Part shown: piece by piece, positions 1-6,044 of the stretch
Numbering within the stretch: position 1 is the first letter of the stretch
How the letters are laid out: every line of letters starts with the position of its first letter
Source of the DNA: Syntrophales bacterium
GTDB lineage: Bacteria > Desulfobacterota > Syntrophia > Syntrophales > UBA8958
Direction of reading: 5' to 3'
Assembly (NCBI GenBank): GCA_023231165.1
Contig: JALNVY010000040.1
Span: 1 to 13,600, forward strand
Length of the DNA stretch: 13,600 bases
Translations under genes and position numbers: made by a program
Notes under the pieces: generated by a model
Told to the model about the DNA's origin: nothing
Seen by the model: only the letters and a program-made list of their open reading frames with translations
The model's database searches: none

Positions 1-2
1 AA

Positions 3-90
3 GCCTGGGTGGCGGAACTGGTAGACGCAAGGGACTTAAAATCCCTCGATCCTTGAGGTTGTGCGGGTTCGATTCCCGCCCCAGGCACCA
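3..90 (+). tRNA. tRNA-Leu (anticodon UAA)
   Basis: The acceptor arms GCCTGGG and CCCAGGC pair perfectly, followed by discriminator A and an encoded CCA (88-90). The anticodon stem AGGGA/TCCCT closes a seven-base loop CTTAAAA, which gives anticodon TAA, so this tRNA reads UUA/UUG leucine codons. The long variable arm between the anticodon stem and the T arm is typical of the leucine type. The T arm carries GGTTCGATTCC. The -10 region of the next gene begins only about 30 bases downstream, so the two transcripts may be linked. No strong terminator is visible after the tRNA; only a weak GACC/GGTC hairpin with a short T-rich tail lies near 133-155. Confidence 0.97.
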
Positions 91-120
91 AATGAAAACA
101 AGGAATTACACCGATCTCCT

Positions 121-180
121 TATAGTTACCGAGACCAAAGAGGTCAATTTTAATCCCATAAACAAACAGTCCAATTCAGG
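121..180 (+). promoter_or_regulatory. Leader and -10-like box shared with the caspase-like gene
   Basis: TATAGT (121-126) and the bases that follow match the promoter and leader of the minus-strand caspase-like gene. Both leaders contain CTCCNTATAGT, then after 16-17 bases TCAATTTTA, then CAAACAGTCC, then an ATTCA-plus-purine Shine-Dalgarno region, AGTCC and ATG. The -35 box of the caspase gene (TTGACA) is not conserved here, because similarity fades about 20 bases downstream of the tRNA. The small gene may therefore depend on a weak promoter or on readthrough from tRNA-Leu. This is inference from comparing the two leaders by eye. Confidence 0.5.
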
Positions 181-189
181 GAAAAGTCC

Positions 190-684
190 ATGAAAAGAAA
201 ATCAGTAGTAATTATCGGAACAATTGTCTTTTGCATGCTATTGCTTGTTTTATGGTTACCAGGTACGGGGCTTGCCGGAGAGATCGCCAGAGACGGACGT
301 TTCATTGCCTACGATAACGGGACAGTTTTGGACACGAGCACAAACCTGATGTGGGCGGCACGTGATAATGGCAGCGACATAACCTGGTCGAAAGCTTTAT
401 TGTATTGTGATAATTATCGAGGGGGCGGCTATACCGACTGGCGTATGCCTACTCAGGATGAGCTGGCGGGGTTGTATGATCAGGCTAAAACGTATAATGC
501 TGACTGTGGTTACAGTATCCATTTGACGTCCTTGATTCATCTCACCTGTGCTTGGGCTTGGGCTTCCGATACACGTGATACAAATGCTTCCATTCTTTAT
601 TTCGTTGATGGCTCTCGGTACTGGGTACGCATGTTCTTCGACTGCCCTTACACCCGTGCCCTTCCGGTGCGTTCTGGCAAATAG
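190..684 (+). CDS. Small secreted DUF1566 (Lcl C-terminal-like) protein
   Basis: Protein of 164 residues. The basic start MKRK, a hydrophobic stretch (about 7-24) and a probable cleavage site LPGTGLA/G near residue 29 indicate Sec export. Residues about 31-163 form one DUF1566 domain, recognised by DGRFIAYDNGTVLDT, LMW, YTDWRMPT and LPVRS; it has three cysteines in the second half (C106, C120, C152). This domain matches the C-terminus of the convergent caspase-like gene 45 bases away. The leader and signal-peptide start also match, so this gene looks like a copy of that gene with the caspase and coiled coil removed. DUF1566 domains are thought to be related to C-type lectin folds and occur on secreted proteins; the ligand is unknown. 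The start is supported by an upstream purine run (AGGGAAAAG) a few bases before the ATG. Confidence 0.85.
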   Translation: MKRKSVVIIGTIVFCMLLLVLWLPGTGLAGEIARDGRFIAYDNGTVLDTSTNLMWAARDNGSDITWSKALLYCDNYRGGGYTDWRMPTQDELAGLYDQAKTYNADCGYSIHLTSLIHLTCAWAWASDTRDTNASILYFVDGSRYWVRMFFDCPYTRALPVRSGK

Positions 685-1128
685 GTTCTGTCCCCACCGG
701 GCCGCTCTGGATACGAATGACCACCTGAACTATTTGGCGTTACGTACCGGGAGTACCCGGTAGTAAATCGTCTGGCGGTACCAGCCCCGTTCGCCTCCGT
801 TGAAAAAGAAGTTGGCAGCATCGGCACCACGTGTTTCGGAAGCCCAAGAACCAAAACAGGTGATATCAATCAACTTCGTTGCCACATGGATTTCATATCT
901 TTGATCGCACACCCCTCGTCTGGATTTGCTTGGATCATAAAGCCCCGCCAGCTCACCCTGAGTAGGCATACGCCAGTCGGTATAACCGCCCACCCGGTAA
1001 TTATCGCAATAGTTCTTGGCATTCTGCCAGTTAATATCATACCCGTTGTCTGCTGTTGCCCACATCAGGCTTGTGCTTGTATCCAGAACCGTTCCATTGT
1101 CATAGGCAATGAAGCGGCCATCTCTTTT
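286..1128. repeat. Imperfect inverted repeat formed by two DUF1566 coding segments
   Basis: The DUF1566 coding part of the plus-strand gene (about 286-684) and that of the minus-strand gene (about 730-1128) are homologous and face each other, with 45 bases between the stop codons. By hand count, the first 105 bases match at about 72%, with most differences in third codon positions. The 57 bases 424-480 match 934-990 reversed at 53 of 57 positions, including an identical run of 28. Readthrough of either gene would produce antisense to its paralogue, and the DNA could form a large imperfect cruciform. Confidence 0.8.
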
Positions 1129-2109
1129 AATCTCTTTTGCCGAAGGTATTGAAGACTGCCCGCCCATCACCAGCCTTTTCTTTTTTTCCTCCAGTATCCT
1201 CTTTTCTTCTTCCAGAGCCTCCTGCTGTTCGAAAAGCTCTCTTTCCTTCCTGATTCTGTCTCTTTCAGCCTCAATCTGTCTTTGCTCGACAGATAATTTA
1301 TCTGTCGCTGACGAGATTACCGGCGAAGATTGTTTGCCGGGAGAGAAATAGAACTGCCCTTCCAGTGATGATAACTCCCAGGGCACCTGACGCCCCCCCG
1401 TCTTCCTTCCCAGGTCCCTCCTGACCTCCTTGAAGACCTCTTCGATGGGAAGGCCAGTGGTATTCATATGTCGTATAAGAGACTCCGTATAAGGGCTGTT
1501 GCGCCCGCTGCCATCAGCAGCCACCTTGCCGGGGCTGGTAGAATAGGTAATCAATGTTCCTCTCGGTGCGTCGGATATGATTGCCAGTCCCCGGCTTCCT
1601 GTCCTAAAGCTCCTTACAAATGGATTGTCTCTACAGGCATCGAGAATTACAATATTAAGATTATTCCCGGCATTTCCCATCTCAGCCAGCACGATCTCGG
1701 TATCTACGGCCTGGAACTTGACGTCTGTATCCCTATTGATCCTTGCCCCAACAGGAATAAGGTAGTTCCTGCCACTTATCTGGACCCCATGCCCGGCGTA
1801 GAAGAATAGCCCGACACCGCCCTTCTTCAACTGATCGCCGAAATCCCGGATGGCATCCTCCATCTCCTGGTGGCTGGCGTTCATCTTCAGCGTTACGGAG
1901 AAGCCAAGCCTCTGGAGGTTTGTGGCCATATCAGCAGCATCATTGGCGGGATTCTTCAATGGCGATGAACTATAGACACTATTGCCGATCACCAGGGCTG
2001 TGCGCCGCTCCGATGCGGCATTAACAATACCCGGCAAGGAGAGGGTAAGAAACGTAAGGCAGATAAGGCAATGGATGAGGAGGATTAGACGGCTGGTTTT
2101 TCTATTCAT
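730..2109 (-). CDS. Secreted caspase-like (peptidase C14) protein with coiled coil and C-terminal DUF1566 domain
   Basis: Starting at ATG 2109, this encodes 459 residues. A GTG three codons upstream (2118) is also open, but the Shine-Dalgarno AAGGTG (2116-2121) sits six bases before the ATG and overlaps that GTG, so the ATG is preferred. Domains, numbered from the ATG: signal peptide to about residue 32 (IVNA/A); caspase-like domain about 35-255 with catalytic His107 in FFYAGHG and Cys159 in ILDACRDNP; a charged Glu/Arg/Lys-rich coiled coil about 274-314; DUF1566 domain about 327-459. The catalytic dyad is intact, so peptidase activity is plausible, probably in the periplasm or outside the cell. 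Bacterial caspase-like proteins with C-type-lectin-like C-termini include some targets of diversity-generating retroelements, but no reverse transcriptase is in this window. The convergent small gene is its caspase-less paralogue. Confidence 0.9.
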   Translation of the reverse strand: MNRKTSRLILLIHCLICLTFLTLSLPGIVNAASERRTALVIGNSVYSSSPLKNPANDAADMATNLQRLGFSVTLKMNASHQEMEDAIRDFGDQLKKGGVGLFFYAGHGVQISGRNYLIPVGARINRDTDVKFQAVDTEIVLAEMGNAGNNLNIVILDACRDNPFVRSFRTGSRGLAIISDAPRGTLITYSTSPGKVAADGSGRNSPYTESLIRHMNTTGLPIEEVFKEVRRDLGRKTGGRQVPWELSSLEGQFYFSPGKQSSPVISSATDKLSVEQRQIEAERDRIRKERELFEQQEALEEEKRILEEKKKRLVMGGQSSIPSAKEIKRDGRFIAYDNGTVLDTSTSLMWATADNGYDINWQNAKNYCDNYRVGGYTDWRMPTQGELAGLYDPSKSRRGVCDQRYEIHVATKLIDITCFGSWASETRGADAANFFFNGGERGWYRQTIYYRVLPVRNAK

Positions 2110-2170
2110 GGACTGCACCTTGAATCGGACTGTTTGGTTGTGGGGTAAAATTGATTCTTGAACTTAGGGG

Positions 2171-2199
2171 ACTATAGGGAGGTTGACAGCATGTGTCAA
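2171..2199 (-). promoter_or_regulatory. Promoter of the caspase-like gene with overlapping inverted repeat
   Basis: On the minus strand TTGACA (2199-2194) and TATAGT (2176-2171) are separated by 17 bases, a near-consensus sigma-70 promoter about 60 bases upstream of the ATG. The -35 box forms one arm of an inverted repeat TTGACA-GCATG-TGTCAA (2183-2199), which could be an operator; no bound regulator can be named. Confidence 0.7.
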
Positions 2200-2320
2200 T
2201 GAAAAATGGAGAGATGACAGGACTGCCCTTGATGCCTAAAATTATCTGTCCTAAAAGAATTCCTAAGGGAAAGTTTTTCCTTCAGGATATGAATTAAGAG
2301 GACTCGCCCTATTTAATTAG

Positions 2321-2365
2321 ACAGTATAAAAATATTTCTTGACAAGTCTATTTGAACAGTATAAG
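2321..2365 (+). promoter_or_regulatory. Candidate promoter and direct repeats upstream of the MerR-cyclase gene
   Basis: TTGACA (2339-2344) is followed after 15 bases by TATAAG (2360-2365), which is slightly short spacing for sigma-70. The nonamer ACAGTATAA occurs at 2321-2329 and again at 2356-2364, 35 bases apart, with the second copy overlapping the -10 box. The gene product has a MerR-type DNA-binding domain, so autoregulation through these boxes is possible. This is inference. Confidence 0.45.
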
Positions 2366-2436
2366 TGAGCAGCTAAAGAGATTCTTCGCATGATCGATCA
2401 ACCAATAACAAGCTGTCTAAGTATGGAGAACTAATT

Positions 2437-4038
2437 ATGGCTGAGGCGGGGAAAGAAGGTTTAATCAGCAGCATTGCCGTACTGGCCAGGACGGGTTTAT
2501 CGCGCGCAACCTTGAATAACTATATAAAAATGGGAATGATTCCCGCGCCGATTGTGAAAAAACCGGATGATCCATCTATCAAGGCAAAACAGATTGGTTA
2601 TTTCCAGGACTCTGTATGGGGTACGATTGATAAAATTAGACTGTATAAAAAGGAGGGACGTTCCATGAAGGAAATAGGTTCGCTGCTATCTTTGAAATCC
2701 AACAAGCCGTCCGGAGAGAATTTTCCCGAGATCCCGGAAAATGATGCGGGGACGTTCAGCGAGAAAAGATGTGCCGTGAACGTTCCGGTAGGAAACCTTG
2801 AAAAAGAACCTTACAGCGAAGATATGAAGCAACGAGAATCCCACGATATGCCAATTCCGGAAACAAACGATATTCAACTTACAATCCATGAACTCCAATA
2901 TCCGTCTTATCTGCTCAACAATAAATTCGAAATAGAATGGATTAACCCAGAGGCCGAAAAAATTATTTTCGGACGCAGCATCCGCTCTATAAAAATCGCC
3001 GAAGGGAGAAATATATTTCGCTTGTTGATCGATATGGGTTCGTCTTTGGAGTCACACCGTCCGATGCTTGATTTCCATATGTCCATGTTTGCGAAGAGAT
3101 TTCAAAAAAAGGAGATTAATAAGCTTTATCCTGCCATTACCAAAAACGAAATTTACATGCTTGAGGACCTTTATGACCGTATGGATAATCAATCTTCTCC
3201 TGCTGTTTTAGGCGCCTATATGAATCTATCCGGCGATCCGGAAACCATCTATCAAGGACATAAGATACAATTTCGTGAGGGAATGTTATGCGTATACGCC
3301 CCCGCAGACAAGATGATGCAGGGTGTTTTGGAATTGCTTTCCCGGAGGGGAAGGTTGATCAATGATCTACTCAAGCAGCGCCTGCCGACCCAAATATTTT
3401 TTGCGGTTATGGTTGCCGATCTTCAGGACTCCGTCCGGATTTGTGCTGAATTGCCTCCGGAAGAATATTTTGCTCTGATCAACCAGATCTGGAAATGCAT
3501 GGAAGGTTCTTTTAGAAAGTACTACGGCACATACGGAAAACATACCGGCGACGGTATGGTCTATTATTTCCTCAGGGATTCTGATTCAAATTATATAATG
3601 AATGCAATTCTTTGCGCCATGGAGTTAAGGGAAAGCATGAAGAAGTTGAGCAGTGAATGGAAAATCAACAAGGGATGGTTTAATGATCTATTTTTGAACA
3701 TCGGGATCAACGAAGGAGAAGAATATTTCGGAATGATCCCGGCGGCGCCTTCGATTGAATTTACGGCGCTTGGTGATTCCGTCAATTATGCAGGTCGTCT
3801 GTCTGACCTCGCCCGTTACGGTTCCATCTGGACGACCAAAAATCTTATAAGCCGGTTAAGTGAAGAGGAACGAAAGATAATACGCTACGGTATTCGCCGA
3901 AAGCAACAGGACCGGGAAGTTATGATCGAAAATGTTTTCTCGAGGGTCATGGATCTGGTTCCGCTGGACAGTCCCAAATCCAGTAAGTTCATGGATATCG
4001 CCACACTTCCCGTGACCGAGGTGCTCAACTTGCGTTAA
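2437..4038 (+). CDS. MerR-type HTH / PAS-like / class III adenylate or guanylate cyclase fusion
   Basis: Protein of 533 residues; GGAGA lies about seven bases before the ATG. Residues about 8-85 look like a MerR-type winged helix (RTGLSRATLNNYIKMGMIP, then YFQDSVWGTIDKIRLYKKEGRSMKEIGSLL). Residues about 90-145 are a polar linker. Residues about 150-290 contain a PAS-like segment (YLLNNKFEIEWINPEAEKIIFG). Residues about 317-480 are a class III nucleotide cyclase catalytic domain: metal ligands Asp328 (VADLQDS) and Asp372 (TGDGM), purine-pocket Lys368 and Thr443, and transition-state Asn450 and Arg454 in GDSVNYAGRL. Thr at the second purine-contact position resembles class IIIb enzymes, some of which respond to bicarbonate. 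All key residues are present, so activity is likely; ATP versus GTP use is not decided. No membrane segment is seen. Coupling DNA binding to second-messenger synthesis in one chain is uncommon. The gene seems monocistronic. Confidence 0.85.
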   Translation: MAEAGKEGLISSIAVLARTGLSRATLNNYIKMGMIPAPIVKKPDDPSIKAKQIGYFQDSVWGTIDKIRLYKKEGRSMKEIGSLLSLKSNKPSGENFPEIPENDAGTFSEKRCAVNVPVGNLEKEPYSEDMKQRESHDMPIPETNDIQLTIHELQYPSYLLNNKFEIEWINPEAEKIIFGRSIRSIKIAEGRNIFRLLIDMGSSLESHRPMLDFHMSMFAKRFQKKEINKLYPAITKNEIYMLEDLYDRMDNQSSPAVLGAYMNLSGDPETIYQGHKIQFREGMLCVYAPADKMMQGVLELLSRRGRLINDLLKQRLPTQIFFAVMVADLQDSVRICAELPPEEYFALINQIWKCMEGSFRKYYGTYGKHTGDGMVYYFLRDSDSNYIMNAILCAMELRESMKKLSSEWKINKGWFNDLFLNIGINEGEEYFGMIPAAPSIEFTALGDSVNYAGRLSDLARYGSIWTTKNLISRLSEEERKIIRYGIRRKQQDREVMIENVFSRVMDLVPLDSPKSSKFMDIATLPVTEVLNLR

Positions 4039-4064
4039 TGAAATGCGTACCATCATTTCGTTAA
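4035..4064. terminator. Hairpin at the 3' end of the cyclase gene
   Basis: TTAATGAAATG (4035-4045) pairs with CATTTCGTTAA (4054-4064) over 11 positions with one T-G wobble and an eight-base loop; the stop codon lies inside the left arm. There is no clear T tract, so factor-independent termination is uncertain. CGTTAATGAAA also occurs as a direct repeat (4033-4043 and 4059-4069), so this may be a small duplication rather than a terminator. Confidence 0.4.
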
Positions 4065-4109
4065 TGAAACCGGTTCATCAGGGGGTTCTGATTATCTGAA
4101 AGGCTCGCT

Positions 4110-4138
4110 AAAGAAAATCACGGCAATTTAAGATTGCC
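4110..4138 (-). terminator. Terminator-like hairpin overlapping the end of the small cytoplasmic gene
   Basis: On the minus strand GGCAAT-CTTAA-ATTGCC (4138-4122) forms a perfect six-base-pair stem, followed within a few bases by the T-rich run GATTTTCTTT. The hairpin lies inside the last codons and the TGA stop of the minus-strand gene. Its position and T-rich tail fit a modest rho-independent terminator. Confidence 0.55.
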
Positions 4139-4483
4139 GACAGAGGGCGATCCGGGCATGATAATGCGGGACTCTTCCTTACGCTGTAATTCTTTTGCCT
4201 CCTCAACCATCTTTTTTATAAAGGCGTCCAGGGATTCCGGGAATTTGTCGATTGCCTGCTGAAGGTTTTTCGCTTCAATGGGAAAACGGACGGGGAGGGG
4301 ACCTTGCTGTGTCATCAGTTGGGTATTGCCGATAAACATGACCTTGCGCTGTTTATCAAGCTCGGCATTCGGCTTGACGGGCGTCATCTGATGTATGGAT
4401 CCGACCATCAAATCAGAGAATATCTCTTCCCGGTAAAGATTATTTTGATTGATCCTGATGCTGGCTTGCTTATTTTCTTCCAT
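4118..4483 (-). CDS. Conserved small cytoplasmic protein of unknown function
   Basis: The preferred start is the ATG at 4483 (121 residues, beginning MEENKQASIRI), because GGAGG lies nine bases upstream; a longer open frame to 4540 has no such site. There is no signal peptide, membrane segment or cysteine cluster. The N-terminal half contains LYREEIFSDLMVGSIHQMTPV and MFIGNTQLMTQQGPLPVRFPIEA; the C-terminal half is a predicted amphipathic helix rich in Lys and Glu (about 69-105). I have a vague recollection of similar proteins in other deltaproteobacteria, annotated only as cytoplasmic or hypothetical. It is encoded alone, convergent with the cyclase gene and divergent from the M23 gene. No function can be assigned. 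Confidence 0.75.
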   Translation of the reverse strand: MEENKQASIRINQNNLYREEIFSDLMVGSIHQMTPVKPNAELDKQRKVMFIGNTQLMTQQGPLPVRFPIEAKNLQQAIDKFPESLDAFIKKMVEEAKELQRKEESRIIMPGSPSVGNLKLP

Positions 4484-4643
4484 AGAAATCTTCCTCCCCG
4501 AAGCACGCATTGAATGGTGCCATATTTTCCGCCGCCACATAGCATAGATAGCAGATAAAGCAAATCAGATTCTTACATTCTTTTTGAATAACTGAAAATA
4601 TTTCGATAAACATAAGTAATCATTAACTATGTAATAAAAAGAC

Positions 4644-4673
4644 TTGCAAATTATCTTGGAATTTGGATATAGA
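4644..4673 (+). promoter_or_regulatory. Candidate promoter for the M23–bactofilin operon
   Basis: TTGCAA (4644-4649) and TATAGA (4668-4673), 18 bases apart, resemble a sigma-70 promoter. They would give a leader of roughly 110 bases before the M23 start codon. The rest of the 4541-4792 intergenic stretch is AT-rich on its left side, and I see no gene or clear RNA element in it. Confidence 0.45.
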
Positions 4674-4792
4674 GTAGCCCACTGCAAGACAGGGCAAAAT
4701 CCTATCATCGAAGTCAATGCTGTGTTCGTATGCCACCGTTGTAATAAGTCCTGAGATTGCTTAATTAATGAAGTCTCTGTTGGGAGGTCATC

Positions 4793-5647
4793 ATGTGGAA
4801 GATGGATCAGATACGGAATTTCCGTAAAAAAATCCTCGCACCTGTAACGATCATGTTTATTCAACACCACCACGCCAAGCATTCATTTAATATGAATATC
4901 CCGATGTTTCTTATTCCCCTTATCGCAGTCCTGTGTACGCTCGGGGTAATCTATACAGGTTCCGTTGTTATGGAACTCTTCAGATATCAGGTAATGGAAG
5001 ATCAACTGCGTGATTACTCAGCGAAGGTTGCGGAATTCAATGCCGCCCTTACTTCGGTTAAAAAAATGGAAAGCGATCTGAAGACCTTGATCTCCTATGG
5101 CAGCAAGGAAAAAATTCTTGAAAATGTGGATACTGCCGATATGGGAACGATGGATATTTATCAGATCGAGAAGCAGATCCAGGTATCTATGAATACCGTG
5201 GCCAGTATCAACGAATTCCTCCGCACCCAGAAAGACATATATCTATCGACGCCAAGGGGCTTTCCTATTGACGGGAGAATTACATCATTATTTGGCAGTC
5301 GGGCAAACCCGGTTACCGGGAGGGTGGAACTGCACCGAGGCATCGATATTGCTGCTCCATCCGGTACAAACGTCAAAGCGACAGCGGACGGGGTGGTTAG
5401 TTTTTCAGGATGGAATGGGGGAGGCGGAAACACGGTTGTTATCGAACATGGCCATGGTTTTTCGAGTTGTTACGCCCATAATCGCGCTAACAAGGTAACG
5501 GTGGGACAAAGGGTCAAACGGGGTGAAACAGTGAGTTATGTCGGGGCTACAGGTAACGCCACCGGCAGTCATGTTCATTACGAGATATGGCAGGGCGGAA
5601 GAGTCATCAACCCGAAACAGCATATGGAGGGATCTCGTGTTCAATAG
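4793..5647 (+). CDS. Membrane-anchored M23 family metallopeptidase (LytM/LysM-less endopeptidase)
   Basis: Protein of 284 residues, with GGGAGG five bases before the ATG. A short cytoplasmic, basic N-terminus (IRNFRKK, HHHAKH) precedes one membrane segment (about 36-58, IPMFLIPLIAVLCTLGVIYTGSVV). A periplasmic helical, probably coiled-coil region (about 62-150) links to the M23 domain (about 157-275). The zinc site is complete: His181 and Asp185 (HRGIDIAAPSG) and His262 (GSHVHYE), with catalytic His229 (CYAHN) and His260. It should cleave peptidoglycan peptide cross-links in the periplasm. The downstream bactofilin overlaps this gene by 11 bases. Pairs of M23 endopeptidase and bactofilin are a known cell-shape module, in which the cytoplasmic bactofilin scaffold localises the membrane-bound endopeptidase. 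This context supports a shape role rather than general lysis. Confidence 0.93.
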   Translation: MWKMDQIRNFRKKILAPVTIMFIQHHHAKHSFNMNIPMFLIPLIAVLCTLGVIYTGSVVMELFRYQVMEDQLRDYSAKVAEFNAALTSVKKMESDLKTLISYGSKEKILENVDTADMGTMDIYQIEKQIQVSMNTVASINEFLRTQKDIYLSTPRGFPIDGRITSLFGSRANPVTGRVELHRGIDIAAPSGTNVKATADGVVSFSGWNGGGGNTVVIEHGHGFSSCYAHNRANKVTVGQRVKRGETVSYVGATGNATGSHVHYEIWQGGRVINPKQHMEGSRVQ

Positions 5648-6032
5648 AAGATCGGACAGATTGAAGCTGGTCTTGGGAGAAAATTCGAAGATCACCGGTA
5701 ATATCGAGTCACCGGGGACGGTGTTTGTCGATGGGACGATTATCGGCAATGTGGACGGGGCAAAGGTTATCCTTGGCGAACATAGTTACATCAGTGGAAA
5801 TATCAAGGCCGGATCGATCATTATCGGCGGCAAGATTGACGGCCATCTGACAGGAACAGACAAGGTGGAAATCAAGGCGACGGGCCATGTTACCGGGGAC
5901 ATTACGACGAAAACACTATCCATTGCAGAAGGGGGGATATTTAACGGAACCTCCTGCATGGAAGTCGATGCAGAAAAAACGATAGAAGAAACAGACGGCA
6001 AGATCGTCGAGTTCCTGGCCAAGGAGCAGTAG
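5637..6032 (+). CDS. Bactofilin (polymer-forming cytoskeletal protein)
   Basis: The preferred start is GTG at 5637, with GGAGGG (5626-5631) five bases upstream and the polypeptide beginning FNRRSDRLKLVLGENSKI; this gives 131 residues. A longer open frame from 5538 is inside the M23 gene and is not used. The core (about 14-105) shows the repeating pattern of the bactofilin beta-helix: ITGNIESPGTVFVDGTIIGNV, ISGNIKAGSIIIGGKIDGHL, VTGDI. Basic residues at the N-terminus and an acidic helical C-terminal tail (about 110-131, EKTIEETDGKIVEFLAKEQ) flank it. Bactofilins polymerise without nucleotide on the inner face of the membrane and act as scaffolds. The overlap with the M23 gene implies translational coupling and a matched stoichiometry. 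Confidence 0.95.
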   Translation: MFNRRSDRLKLVLGENSKITGNIESPGTVFVDGTIIGNVDGAKVILGEHSYISGNIKAGSIIIGGKIDGHLTGTDKVEIKATGHVTGDITTKTLSIAEGGIFNGTSCMEVDAEKTIEETDGKIVEFLAKEQ

Positions 6033-6044
6033 CAGACGTCCCTA

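Larger units (their letters stand above)
2119..2436. other. Divergent intergenic region between the caspase-like and MerR-cyclase genes
   Basis: I see no gene in this 318-base stretch. It holds the caspase-gene promoter on its left side, an imperfect hairpin AAGGGAAA/TTTCCTT near 2266-2283, the repeated ACAGTATAA boxes and candidate promoter of the cyclase gene (2321-2365), and a perfect ten-base palindrome TGATCGATCA (2391-2400). The region is AT-rich, consistent with a regulatory spacer. Confidence 0.6.

Noticed and set aside
3..90. tRNA-Leu as an integration site for a mobile island
   Set aside because: No repeat of the tRNA 3' end and no integrase gene are visible within the window.
542..869. 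Additional open frames opposite and between the two DUF1566 genes
   Set aside because: They are out-of-frame shadows of the two real genes with no ribosome sites or domain-like sequence.
4676..4740. A stretch containing ACAGGGCAAA resembles part of a GEMM (cyclic dinucleotide) riboswitch upstream of the M23 gene
   Set aside because: The second conserved strand (GACGCAAAGCC type) and the paired stems are not found, so the match is one short motif only.
5538..6032. Longer bactofilin frame from 5538
   Set aside because: The first 33 codons lie inside the M23 gene, and a GTG with an ideal ribosome site at 5637 gives the normal family N-terminus.
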